Of a stretch of 64,000 nt of DNA, positions 16,298 through 25,100 are shown one piece after another; position 1 is the stretch's first letter, and each line of letters opens with the position of its first letter. The notes below the pieces were generated by a model, which was given only the letters and a program-made list of their open reading frames with translations, had not been told where the DNA came from and did not search any database. The translations under genes and the position numbers were made by a program. The DNA comes from Arthrobacter sp. Soil736 (GTDB lineage: Bacteria > Actinomycetota > Actinomycetes > Actinomycetales > Micrococcaceae). The DNA lies in the NCBI RefSeq assembly GCF_001428005.1, contig NZ_LMSB01000006.1, positions 53,324-117,323 of the forward strand, written 5' to 3'.

Positions 16298-16849
16298 ATG
16301 ACGCATCAGGATTCCGGCAGCGGCGCCGCGACCGATTACGACCCCGACTCCCCCGACGAACAGCCCGCAGGTTCCCTGGAGGCACTGATCGCAGAGATCG
16401 AGACGCAGATCGCCGCGCTGCAGTTTCCCGCCTTCAGCAAGGACGACGCCCTCAACCTGGGCCTCCTGCTGGTTGAACTCGGCAAGAAGGGCAACCTGCC
16501 CATCGCCATCGACATCACCAAGGGCGAACAGGTCCTGTTCCACGTGGCGCTGGAAGGCGCCACGCCGGACAACGAGGGCTGGGTCAAGGCCAAGCAGCGG
16601 ACCGCCGCACGCTATGAGGAACCGTCGCTGCTGGTGGGCCTGCGCGGCAAGGTGGGCGGCGGCCGGATCGAGGACAACGCCTGGTTCGACCAGTCCACCT
16701 ATGCGGCCCACGGCGGCGCCTTCCCCGTCTATGTGCGCGGCGTGGGTGCGGTCGCCGTCGTCACGGTGTCCGGGCTGCCGCAGAAGGCCGACCACGACCT
16801 GGTGGTTCAGGCACTGACGGAAATCCACCAATCCATGCGGCTAGGCTAG
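16298..16849 (+). CDS. GlcG/HbpS-like (UPF0303, heme-degrading-domain family) protein
   Basis: A 183-aa protein with a low-complexity acidic N-terminus (~25 residues), then a GlcG/HbpS-type domain of the UPF0303 branch: FSKDDALNLGLLLVELG, DITKGEQVLFHVALEG, ARYEEPSLLVGLRGK and a GGAFPVYV...VSGLPQKADHDLV end. Relatives bind heme or act as small sensor-like proteins; UPF0303 function is not settled. No signal peptide is present, so it is cytoplasmic. It stands alone, with the TPP riboswitch of ykoE divergent on its left. Confidence 0.75.
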   Translation: MTHQDSGSGAATDYDPDSPDEQPAGSLEALIAEIETQIAALQFPAFSKDDALNLGLLLVELGKKGNLPIAIDITKGEQVLFHVALEGATPDNEGWVKAKQRTAARYEEPSLLVGLRGKVGGGRIEDNAWFDQSTYAAHGGAFPVYVRGVGAVAVVTVSGLPQKADHDLVVQALTEIHQSMRLG

Positions 16850-16885
16850 GGGAAGTCCAGAATTCAACACGCAAGGAGTCCCGGA

Positions 16886-17149
16886 ATGAGTTTCTTCATC
16901 AAGCTGCTTGGCACCGGCATCAGCCTGCTGGCCGGGTTCGCCGGCACCAAGGCCGTGGATACCATCTGGGAAAAGACCACCGGCCGCAAGCCGCCGAAGG
17001 GCGGGAAGGACGACGTCCCCACGACGCTGCGTTCGGCGCTGACGTTCGCGCTCATTTCCGCCTCCGTGAGCGCCGTCATCCAGGTGCTGACCAACCGCGG
17101 CACGCAGCGGGCCATCACGCGCTTCGCCAAGTCCCAGGACATCGTCTAG
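16886..17149 (+). CDS. DUF4235 small membrane protein
   Basis: An 87-aa protein with two hydrophobic helices (residues ~5-25 and ~48-70) separated by a basic, Lys/Gly-rich loop. It fits DUF4235, a family of small actinobacterial membrane proteins without known function. The spacing of AAGGAG to the ATG is good. It follows the UPF0303-type gene by 36 bp and may be co-transcribed with it. Confidence 0.8.
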   Translation: MSFFIKLLGTGISLLAGFAGTKAVDTIWEKTTGRKPPKGGKDDVPTTLRSALTFALISASVSAVIQVLTNRGTQRAITRFAKSQDIV

Positions 17150-17257
17150 CCGGCCTGGGCCTGCCGCTGGTTGAGCCCGTCGAAACCTGCCGCCCGGCCT
17201 CGAACCACTCAGCGACCCGTGCTGCCGGATACTGGACGTTCCCGCTGGATCCGCCGA

Positions 17258-17464
17258 TCATTCCTCGACCCACTCGAGCAGGTCACCGGGCTGGCATTCG
17301 AGTACCCGGCACATGGCCTCCAAGGTGCTAAAACGGACAGCCTTGGCGCGGCCATTTTTCAACACTGCCACGTTTGCCGGCGTGAGCCCGACCCGTTCGG
17401 CAAACTTCCCCACACTCATCTTGCGCTTAGCCAGCTCGACGTCGATCCGCACCACGATGGGCAT
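17258..17464 (-). CDS. small XRE/Cro-type transcriptional regulator
   Basis: A 68-aa single helix-turn-helix protein (KRKMSVGKFAERVGLTPANVAVLKNGRA, then FSTLEAMCRVLECQPGDLLEW) of the YozG-like group, commonly paired with DUF2975 membrane proteins. Its ATG shares a base with the stop of the DUF2975 gene (TGATG), so translation is coupled. It probably represses its own operon through the direct repeats found just before the operon start. The signal it reads is unknown. Confidence 0.88.
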   Translation of the reverse strand: MPIVVRIDVELAKRKMSVGKFAERVGLTPANVAVLKNGRAKAVRFSTLEAMCRVLECQPGDLLEWVEE

Positions 17465-17943
17465 CAGATCACCACCTCCATATCGGTCCGCAGCCCCGTG
17501 GCCTGCAGCAGCAGTGCGCGCATCACGAGCATCAACAGCCCCAGAACAGCGCCGCCCACCAGCATCAACAGCAGCAGTAGCGGCAACCCCGGATCACCAG
17601 AGTTGATAGCCAGATAGAGAAAGAGGCCGAGCAGCAGCACCCAAGCGGCAGCGATCGCCCACACGATCGCATCCACCCACGCCAACGCGGCCTTGCTGAA
17701 GATGCGGTCGTGGTTGACCATGGTGAGCAATTTCCAGGTGCTCACGATCACGACCTGGACGCACATCAGTTCCAGCACCGAGAGCGCCGTCAACGGCCAC
17801 CGCAAATACGCCAGCTCCGGAGTCACCTCGGCCATGTGCGCAAACTGCCCGGGAAAGGACAGGGTCTGAAACACGATCAAGAGCGCGAAGGCCATCACCA
17901 ACAGGATTCGGAGTGCCGTTACCGCCAGACGTGTCTTTTGCAT
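17464..17943 (-). CDS. DUF2975 membrane protein
   Basis: A 159-aa protein with four hydrophobic segments (about residues 8-30, 48-70, 88-110 and 122-145), typical of DUF2975. Function is unknown. The arrangement of DUF2975 followed by a tiny XRE regulator is a recurring pair in Gram-positive bacteria, where the membrane protein may modulate the regulator. The start ATG lies only 2 bp from a pair of direct repeats, so the transcript is likely very short-leadered or leaderless. Confidence 0.85.
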   Translation of the reverse strand: MQKTRLAVTALRILLVMAFALLIVFQTLSFPGQFAHMAEVTPELAYLRWPLTALSVLELMCVQVVIVSTWKLLTMVNHDRIFSKAALAWVDAIVWAIAAAWVLLLGLFLYLAINSGDPGLPLLLLLMLVGGAVLGLLMLVMRALLLQATGLRTDMEVVI

Positions 17944-17945
17944 GC

Positions 17946-17980
17946 ATCGAGTGTCAATTGCATCCTATCGAATGTCAATA
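17946..17980 (-). promoter_or_regulatory. two 14-bp direct repeats forming the promoter/operator of the DUF2975-XRE operon
   Basis: On the plus strand ATCGAGTGTCAATT (17946-17959) and ATCGAATGTCAATA (17967-17980) are spaced exactly 21 bp, two helical turns. On the minus strand each contains TTGACA, a perfect -35 hexamer. Two identical faces directly before the start codon fit cooperative binding by the XRE protein of the operon. Confidence 0.6.
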
Positions 17981-18501
17981 TGCCTTTTACTCCCCGTCAG
18001 CCGCGCTCGGACGCTTCCCGGACCTTTTCATGCGTCATCGCGGCCTGTTGCCTGCAACATATCCGGAGCCTAGGCTTGATCTCGGGGGCCGCAGCGTAGC
18101 GGTGTTGGGATCGGAGAAGTATCGTGACAGCCAAGCTCAAAGTTCATCTCGATTGCGCGCAGGCGCAGGTCTCGGGCCATATCACAGCGCCAAGCGCCCA
18201 GGCTTGTACGCCGTAATGCACCGCGCTAACTCCCTTGTAAAGGCTTGGTCATGGAACTGGCTAGGAGCCACGCCAGGATCGGCCCGGGTGCCCCTGCACA
18301 ACTCCAGCGGAGTGCCTGGTCCCACCAACTGCCGTCCGGCATCGATCCTCTTCAACGGGACTGAAGGTTCAGGAGCCTGAAGCCGCAAGGAACATTCCGC
18401 GCTACGCCGCGGACGCGGCCCTGACGAGGGCTGCGCCACGCGCATACTCCGGCAGACCCGGAAACCTACCGAGTTCAACTCACATCAGGAAGTTGATCAG
18501 A
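17981..18501. other. 520-bp stretch without a supported gene
   Basis: No frame here gives a recognisable protein, no tRNA or riboswitch pattern is visible, and base composition is less GC-biased than in flanking genes. A short frame ending in SILFNGTEGSGA (plus strand) and one on the minus strand (18182-18478) show no family motifs. It may be a decayed gene or a regulatory spacer. Confidence 0.5.
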
Positions 18502-18747
18502 ATGCACATCAAGGACTATTGGAACCGCATCGATCACACCACGCAGAAGTGGCTCATCGATAATCCCGGATGCCAGATCCTGCCCCGCACCATCACGGCT
18601 GTGATCCGCAAGGAGACCGGCGAGACCGATGAGGGGGACCAGCACGGCGAGGCCGCCCTGTCCCAGGAAGACCGCGACTTCATTCGCGCTAGGGCGAATG
18701 ACCACCCGCCTTATGAATACCGGTTCTTTGACTCAACCCAACCCTGA
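18502..18747 (+). CDS. hypothetical small protein
   Basis: An 81-aa, acidic, soluble protein that I do not recognise. It begins MHIKDYWNRIDHTTQKWLID and ends with a charged stretch containing DRDFIRARANDHPPYEYRFFD. The ATG at 18502 is preferred because AGGAAG at 18487-18492 is well spaced to it; the TTG at 18493 abuts that site. Aromatic- and charge-rich composition suggests a real folded protein. It converges on the end of the Mrp operon 20 bp away. Confidence 0.6.
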   Translation: MHIKDYWNRIDHTTQKWLIDNPGCQILPRTITAVIRKETGETDEGDQHGEAALSQEDRDFIRARANDHPPYEYRFFDSTQP

Positions 18748-18767
18748 GGGCGGCAGTCAGGCCTCAG

Positions 18768-19187
18768 TCAACGGTCGATCGTGTCTGATGCCCCGCCGTC
18801 GGGCTCGGCGTCCTTGGCCGCTTCGGCGGCCTTCAGCACCACGGCTTCCAGCTCATCGGTGCTGAGCAGCTCCTTGTGGAGGTGCTTGGTGCGGTAGCCG
18901 GCACGGCCCACCATATGTGCGGAAACCGGCACCGTCAGCAGCTGGAAGATCCAGGCCACCGCCAGCACCGGCCACACCCACCAGGTGCGCAGCTGCAGCC
19001 CCACCGCGGCCAGCAGCAGGAACAGTCCAAGCACCTGCGGCTTGGTGGCCGAGTGCATGCGGCTCATGAGGTCGGGGAAGCGCAGCAGGCCAATGGCTGC
19101 GCCCAGCGACATCACCGCCCCGACGATCATGAAGACGGACGACACCGCGTCGATCACGGTGTCCACGGTGCTGGCATCAGGATTCAT
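18768..19187 (-). CDS. mnhG: Mrp Na+/H+ antiporter subunit G
   Basis: 139 aa with three membrane helices and the MnhG/MrpG landmarks GLLRFPDLMSRMHSATKPQVLG near residue 33. It is a small structural subunit of the multi-subunit Mrp complex that exchanges cytoplasmic Na+ for external H+. The start at 19187 lies inside the end of mnhF (11-bp overlap). It is the last gene of the operon. A charged, Ala/Glu/Asp-rich tail of ~35 residues follows the membrane part. Confidence 0.92.
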   Translation of the reverse strand: MNPDASTVDTVIDAVSSVFMIVGAVMSLGAAIGLLRFPDLMSRMHSATKPQVLGLFLLLAAVGLQLRTWWVWPVLAVAWIFQLLTVPVSAHMVGRAGYRTKHLHKELLSTDELEAVVLKAAEAAKDAEPDGGASDTIDR

Positions 19188-19455
19188 TGGTCTGCCCCCG
19201 CCGGTCCGCCACGAAGCGGGCCACCGTGACCGAGCCGATGAAGCCGATGATGGACACGGCAACGAGCAGCATCAGGTTGTTGAGGTGCCGGTTCACGGCC
19301 ATGTCGATGCTCAGCGCCGCTCCGAGGATGGCCAGCAGCACGTCGGCCGCCAGCACCCGGTCCAGGAGGGACGGGCCGCGGGCGATTCGCACGATCGCCC
19401 CTGCGGCGGCGAGGGACAGCACCACGGCCGTGACGGTCAGGACCAGCTCCATCAT
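19177..19455 (-). CDS. mnhF: Mrp Na+/H+ antiporter subunit F
   Basis: 92 aa with three membrane helices. The ARGPSLLDRVLAADVL motif near residue 26 is the signature of MnhF/MrpF. It overlaps mnhE by 4 bp (ATGA) and mnhG by 11 bp, so the three are translated together. A second ATG three bases later is an alternative start. Confidence 0.92.
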   Translation of the reverse strand: MMELVLTVTAVVLSLAAAGAIVRIARGPSLLDRVLAADVLLAILGAALSIDMAVNRHLNNLMLLVAVSIIGFIGSVTVARFVADRRGQTNES

Positions 19456-19997
19456 GCGCCAGCCTCCTGGTTCAGGGCGGCAAGTTCTTCCTTGGTTCCC
19501 ATGACCCGGATGAGGCCTGCCTCGGTGTCCCGGACCTCCTTGCGGAGCTTCAGCACGTCGTCGGCGTTCCGGACGTTCAGCCCGTGGATGTACAGCGTGG
19601 AGGTGGACCTGTCCACCTCCACCACCAGTGATCCGGGGATCAGGGAGATGACGTGCCCGGTGGCGGTCACCATGAGGTCCGAATGGCTCCGCAACGGCAC
19701 GGCGACGACGGCGTTGGTCACCTTGGGCCCTTGAGCCACCGCCAGGTAGAAGACCTGGAAACTGGCGGCCACCACCCTGCCGATGAACATGACGGTGAAC
19801 GGAACCGCCCGGAGGACGTTGAACCGGCCGCTCAGCTCCACCGGCGGCAGGTAAAAGAGGCGCGCCACTGCGGCGGCCAGCAAGGCCCCGAACAGAAGGT
19901 TGCCGGGGCTGAAGTCCTGCCACAGGGCGCCCCAGACGATCACCAGCCAAAAGAGCAGCGGCAATTCCTGCCGCAGGGAGATCCGCTTCCGGCTCAT
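19452..19997 (-). CDS. mnhE: Mrp Na+/H+ antiporter subunit E
   Basis: A 181-aa MnhE/MrpE protein: an N-terminal pair of helices (FWLVIVWGALW, LLFGALLAAAVA), FTVMFIGRVVAASFQV near 70, then the cytoplasmic half with ISLIPGSLVVEVDRSTSTLYIHGL. It lies within the E-F-G end of the complex and its start overlaps the stop of mnhD by 4 bp. Length is slightly above the usual ~160 aa owing to a charged tail. Confidence 0.92.
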   Translation of the reverse strand: MSRKRISLRQELPLLFWLVIVWGALWQDFSPGNLLFGALLAAAVARLFYLPPVELSGRFNVLRAVPFTVMFIGRVVAASFQVFYLAVAQGPKVTNAVVAVPLRSHSDLMVTATGHVISLIPGSLVVEVDRSTSTLYIHGLNVRNADDVLKLRKEVRDTEAGLIRVMGTKEELAALNQEAGA

Positions 19998-21598
19998 TTC
20001 CCACCGCCGCCCAGGGCAAGTTCCGGAACAGGAACGTTCTCGCCCAGCACCGACTGAATGTAGGCGGACCGGTCCAGCATGACCGCGGCCGACTGGTTCG
20101 CCAGTGCAAAAAGCGGGCCGGCGAAGACGGTCAGCGCGACGCCGAGCACCACGAGGCCCAGGGTGGAGCCCACCATGGTCCGGGGCAGCAGGGTCACGTT
20201 CGCCTTGCCCGCCCGCTGGCCGGTCGCTGAGTCCTTGGGCTCGGAGAGCAGCACGGGGTCCGGGTGCTCGGCGTCCTCGGGTTTCCGCCAGAACGCGCGG
20301 TTCCACACGCGGGCCACCGCCAGCAGCGTCAGAAGGCTGGTCAGCACCCCTCCGATGACCAGAGTGTAGGCCAGCGGCGTGCCCAGCCCGATGCCTGCCT
20401 GCATCAGCCCGAGTTTGCCCAGGAATCCTGAGAACGGCGGAATGCCTGCCAGGTTCATGGCGGGCACGAAGAACAGGAGGCCCAGGAGCGGGGACAGCTT
20501 GGCCAACCCGGCCAGCCGGTCCACGGAGGAGCTGCCGCCGCGCCGTTCAATCAGGCCGGTGACGAGGAAGAGGCTGGTCTGGATGGTGATGTGGTGTGCC
20601 ACGTAATACACGGCCGCACCGAGCCCGGCCACGGAGGACAGGGCCAGTCCGAACACCATGTAGCCGATGTGGCTGACCAGCGTGAACGAGAGCAGACGCT
20701 TGATGTCGCTCTGGGCGAGGGCGCCCAGGATTCCCACCACCATGGTGAGCAGCGCAGCCACCATGAGCGGCGAATTGAGGCTGTCTCCGGGGAAGAGGAG
20801 CGTCTCGGTGCGCACCATGGCATAGACGCCCACCTTGGTCAGCAGGCCCGCGAACACGGCGGTCACCGGTGCGGGCGCGGTGGGGTACGAGTCAGGCAGC
20901 CAGAAGGACAGCGGGAAGACGGCGGCCTTGATGCCGAAGGCGACCAGCAGCATGACGTGCAGGAGGGTCTTGGTGCCCTGGTCGAGCTCCGCGAGCTTAA
21001 TGGCCAGATCGGCCATATTGATGGTGCCAGTGGCGCCGTAGACCATGGCAATGGCGATGAGGAACAGCACGGAGGAGACCACGGAGACCACCACATACGT
21101 GACGCCGGCGCGGATTCGCGGGCCTGTGCCGCCCAGGGTCATCAGCACATAACTTGCCGTCAGCAGGATCTCGAAGCCGACGTAAAGGTTGAACAGGTCG
21201 CCGGAGAGGAACGCGTTGGAGACGCCCGCCACGAGGATGAGGTAGGTGGGGTGGAAGATCGAGACGGGCGCATCCCGGTCGCCGTCGGCCATGCCCTGGC
21301 CGGTGGCGTACACCAGGACCGCAAGGCTCACCGCGGAGGAGACCACCAGCATGAGCGAGGAGAACTGGTCCACCACCAGGACGATTCCCCAGGGCGGCAG
21401 CCAGCCGCCGATGTTCACGGCCTCGGTGCCGCCGCCCCAGACGGACGCCAGCAGCCAGCACTCCAGCAGCAGTGTGAGTGACAAAAGGGCGATGCTGACG
21501 GCCCGCTGCGCGTGGGAATGCCGGATCAGGAGGAACGTCAGCGCCGCTCCCAGGATGGGAAGTACGACGGCGAGCGGGGCAAAGCTTGCGATGCTCAC
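19994..21598 (-). CDS. mnhD: Mrp Na+/H+ antiporter subunit D (NADH-quinone oxidoreductase ND-like)
   Basis: A 534-aa polytopic membrane protein (about 14 helices) of the NuoM/N-like proton-translocating family. Typical segments include YVGFEILLTASYVLMTLGG near 140, GIKAAVFPLSFWLPDSYPTAPAPVTAVFAGLLTK near 220-255 with the conserved lysines, and SHIGYMVFGLALSS near 310. It forms an ion-translocating subunit with MnhA. It overlaps mnhC (4 bp) and mnhE (4 bp). Confidence 0.94.
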   Translation of the reverse strand: MSIASFAPLAVVLPILGAALTFLLIRHSHAQRAVSIALLSLTLLLECWLLASVWGGGTEAVNIGGWLPPWGIVLVVDQFSSLMLVVSSAVSLAVLVYATGQGMADGDRDAPVSIFHPTYLILVAGVSNAFLSGDLFNLYVGFEILLTASYVLMTLGGTGPRIRAGVTYVVVSVVSSVLFLIAIAMVYGATGTINMADLAIKLAELDQGTKTLLHVMLLVAFGIKAAVFPLSFWLPDSYPTAPAPVTAVFAGLLTKVGVYAMVRTETLLFPGDSLNSPLMVAALLTMVVGILGALAQSDIKRLLSFTLVSHIGYMVFGLALSSVAGLGAAVYYVAHHITIQTSLFLVTGLIERRGGSSSVDRLAGLAKLSPLLGLLFFVPAMNLAGIPPFSGFLGKLGLMQAGIGLGTPLAYTLVIGGVLTSLLTLLAVARVWNRAFWRKPEDAEHPDPVLLSEPKDSATGQRAGKANVTLLPRTMVGSTLGLVVLGVALTVFAGPLFALANQSAAVMLDRSAYIQSVLGENVPVPELALGGGGK

Positions 21599-22185
21599 TT
21601 CACACCTCCTTCCGGGCCGGGGTGGACGTTGGCAGAGCCGGGTTTTTCCTCGAGGGCGGCGTCCTCGGCGAGCATGGTCTTCGCGCCCGCCTTGACCTTG
21701 GCTGCCGAGTCGGTGGCTGCCGCGTCGGTAACCGAATCTGTCACGTCGGTTCCGTCGGAGCCGAGCATGGTCAGCGGGAACTCCGAGGTTTCCACGGGGA
21801 TGACGGCGTCGTCTTCCGCGTCGAAACTCGGCGTTTCCGCCACGCGGCGGTCCTCGACGTCGTCCTGGATCTCATCCTGGCGCGCCAGCACCCAGGCCCG
21901 GTAAATGATGCCGAGCATGAAGGCGGTGACGGCGAAGGAAATCACGATGGACGTCAGGATCAGGGCCTGCGGCAGGGGGTCGTTGTAGGCATGCGGGTCC
22001 GTGTCCTTGCTGAAGAACGGGGCCAGGCCCGCGTAGCCGCCGGTGGCGAGGATCAGCAGGTTGGTGGCGTTGGCCAGGAGCATCAGGCCCAGAAGCACAC
22101 GCGTGAGGCTGCGTTCCAAAATGAGGTAGATGCCGCACGCGTAGAGCGCGCCCATGACCGTCAGCAGGGTCAGGTTGACGCTCAT
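21595..22185 (-). CDS. mnhC: Mrp Na+/H+ antiporter subunit C, with long acidic tail
   Basis: 196 aa. The first ~110 residues are a standard MnhC/NuoK-like three-helix protein (YLILERSLTRVLLGLMLLANATNLLIL, then DPLPQALILTSIVISFAVTAF). Normal length is about 115-125 aa. Here an extra ~75 residues, rich in Asp, Glu, Thr and Ala, extend from RQDEIQDDVEDRR to the end and should lie in the cytoplasm. It overlaps mnhA/B and mnhD by 4 bp each. The tail has no recognised domain. Confidence 0.92.
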   Translation of the reverse strand: MSVNLTLLTVMGALYACGIYLILERSLTRVLLGLMLLANATNLLILATGGYAGLAPFFSKDTDPHAYNDPLPQALILTSIVISFAVTAFMLGIIYRAWVLARQDEIQDDVEDRRVAETPSFDAEDDAVIPVETSEFPLTMLGSDGTDVTDSVTDAAATDSAAKVKAGAKTMLAEDAALEEKPGSANVHPGPEGGVK

Positions 22186-25100
22186 GCCTTGCCCCTTGCC
22201 GTGGTTTCGGCCGGGACGACGCCGAGCTCCCGGTCGTCGGACGGCTGGTCCTCTGGTTCCTCCGCCCGGCCGGGCTGGTCCTCTGGTTCCTCCGCCTGGC
22301 CGGGCTGGTGCGGCTGTCCCTCAAAGTGCTCGTCGATCTCCGCGCCCAGGCTCCGCAGCACGTCGAGCACCAGCCCGATCACCACGATGTAGACGCCGGT
22401 GTCGAAGATGGTGGACGTGACGAACTTGATGTCGCCGAAGACCGGCAGCCAGAACTGGAGGATGGCGCTCTGGAACACCTGGCCGCCCAGGAGGACCGGG
22501 GCCACGCCGGAGGCAGCCGCCGTCGCCAGGCCGATCCCCAGCAGCGTTCCCGCGCTGATGGGCGTGGCCTCCCGCAGCTCAAAGCGGCCGCCCGCGAGGT
22601 ATCTCAGGGTCAGCGCCAGGCCCGCCATGAGTCCGCCGGCGAAGCCGCCGCCGGGAAGGTTGTGGCCCGCAAGCAGCAGGTACAGGGAAAAGATGATCAT
22701 CGAGTGGAAGATCAGCCGCGTGACCACCTCGAAGATGATGGAGCGCCGCTCCGGCGCCAGGGTGCGGCCGGCAACCAGCCAGGCGTCCCGCGTGGAGGCG
22801 GCGAACTTCCGGGTCAGGGCCAGGGCCGCGCCGTCCCGGGACGATTTGTCGACGCCGGTCCGGCGGCCGACGGTGCCCTCGGCAACCGTCGACGAGGTGC
22901 GGATGCGATCGCCCCGGCCCTTGACGAAGATCAGGCTGGCGACGCCGGTGGCGGCCAGCGCCAGCACGGAAATTTCGCCGAACGTGTCCCACACCCGGAT
23001 GTCGACGAGGGTGACGTTGACGATGTTCAGCCCGCCGCCGCCCTCATAGGCGAGTTTCGGGAACTCGAGGGAACCCGGAGCGGCGATACGGGCGCCCATG
23101 GCGTGGATGGCGACGAAGATCATGGTGACGCCGAAGGCGAGCCCGATGATCACGCGGACCACCCTGTACTTGCCGCCGGTGCGGTCCCGCAGTTCGGCAG
23201 GAAGGCTGCGCATGGCCAGCACGAAGGCCACGAGGATGATGGTTTCCACGAGCATCTGGGTCAGCGCGAGGTCCGGCGCACCCTGCAGCGCGAACATCAG
23301 GGCGATGCCGTAGCCGGTCACCGAGACCATGAGCACGGCAAGGAACCGCTTGTTGGCCCGGACGGCGGCCAGCGCCCCGATCACGATCCCGGCTCCCGCC
23401 ACCAGCTGCAGCGGAGAGTTGGGGTCCACGAAGTACAGACCCTCCGGCAGCGGCTTGTTCGCGGCGATCAGGGCGGTCAGCGGCAGCACGAAGGCGACGC
23501 TGAGGATCACGGCGAGGTAGAAGTACAGCGAACCGCGCTGCGTGCGTCCGGTGATCCAGACGGCGACGTCGTCCAGGGCGCCGATGGTCATTTGGTAGCC
23601 GCGGTCGGCGTCGATCCACGCCGGGACGGCGCCCTGTGCGCGGTCCACCAGGCCGCGGCCGTAGAACATTGCCACGCCGAGCGCGAACGTCACGGCAGTC
23701 AGCCCCAGCGCGGGAGTGAGTCCGTGCCACGGCGCCAGGTGCCCCGCGGCGGCTGCCGCAGTGCCGGCGTCGGACGCTCCCTCGGCGAACAGGGCCGCAT
23801 ACGGCTGGACCCAGCCGTCCACCGGCGTGGGCCAGAAGCCGTAGACGATGGTGAGGACGCTCAGGAAGGCAGGCGCCGCCAGGAATGAGGGCTTGATGGC
23901 CTTGAATGGTGTGCGGTCCACTCCCGGCTTCACGGCGAAGGCACCCCACATGAACCGCGCGCTGTAGGCGAAAGTGAGCACCGAACCGGCCACCACGCCC
24001 GCGAGCACCACCGTGCCCCACGGCCCGTACTCCCGGTCGCCGGCGAAGTGGACGAACGCCTCGAGCACTGACTCCTTGGCCACGAAGCCGCCCAGCAAGG
24101 GTACGCCGGCCATGGACGCGGCACCGATCCCGGCCACCACGGCGAGGGCACGGGAGGACCGGAAAACACCCGAGAGCTCGCGGATGTCGCGCGTGCCCGC
24201 CTGGTGGTCGATGATTCCGACCACGAGGAACAGCGTGGCTTTGAAGAGTCCGTGGGCGAGCAGCATGGCGAGGCCGGCGAGCGCAGCGTCGGGTTTTCCG
24301 AGCCCGACGACCATGGTGAGGAAGCCTAGCTGGCTGACGGTGCCGTAGGCCAGGATCAGCTTGATGTCCGTCTGGCGCAGGGCCCTGTAGCCGCCCACCA
24401 GCATGGTGGCCAGGCCCAGCCCCAGGACCATGGGCAGCCAGTACGCGGTGTCGGTGAACCCCGGGGCCAGGCGCGCCACGATGTAGACGCCGGCTTTCAC
24501 CATCGCGGCGGCGTGCAGGTAGGCGCTCACGGGTGTGGGTGCCGCCATGGCTCCCGGGAGCCAGAAGTGGAAGGGAACCAGCGCGGATTTGGTCACCGCA
24601 CCGATCAGGATCAGTACGACGGCGGCGCCCACGGCTCCCGCTGCCTCCCCGGTCACGAGCTCCGGCGCCCGCGCCAGGATGGCCGAAATCCGGTAGGTCC
24701 CCGCGCTGGTGCCGAGCATGATCAGCCCGACGAGCATCGCCAGCCCGCCGGCAGTGGTGACCATGAGCGCCTGCAGGGCGGAGCGGCGGGCCGCCAGCCG
24801 CGTGCGTGCGTACCCGATCAGGAGGTAGGACAGGACGGTGGTGAGTTCCCAGAAGATGAAGAGCATCAGCAGGTCATCCGCCGTGACCAGCCCGAACATG
24901 GCGCCGGCGAAGGCCAGGAGCTGCGCGCCGAATCCGCCCAGGTAGCTGTCCTTGTTCTTGAAATAGCGGGCGCAGTACACCAGCACCAGGGCGCCCACGC
25001 CGAGCACCAGCAGGGACATGACCCAGGCGAGGGCGTCCATGCGGAAAGCGAACTCAATCCCGAGGCCCGGGATCCAGGGGACGGTTTCGGCAGACTGGCC

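Noticed and set aside
17913..18380. 155-codon plus-strand frame through the gene-free island
   Set aside because: Begins antisense inside the DUF2975 gene, has no ribosome site and no family features.
22308..23888. 526-codon plus-strand frame opposite mnhA
   Set aside because: Composition rich in Gly/Arg/Gln/His/Asp without motifs, typical of antisense frames in GC-rich genes.
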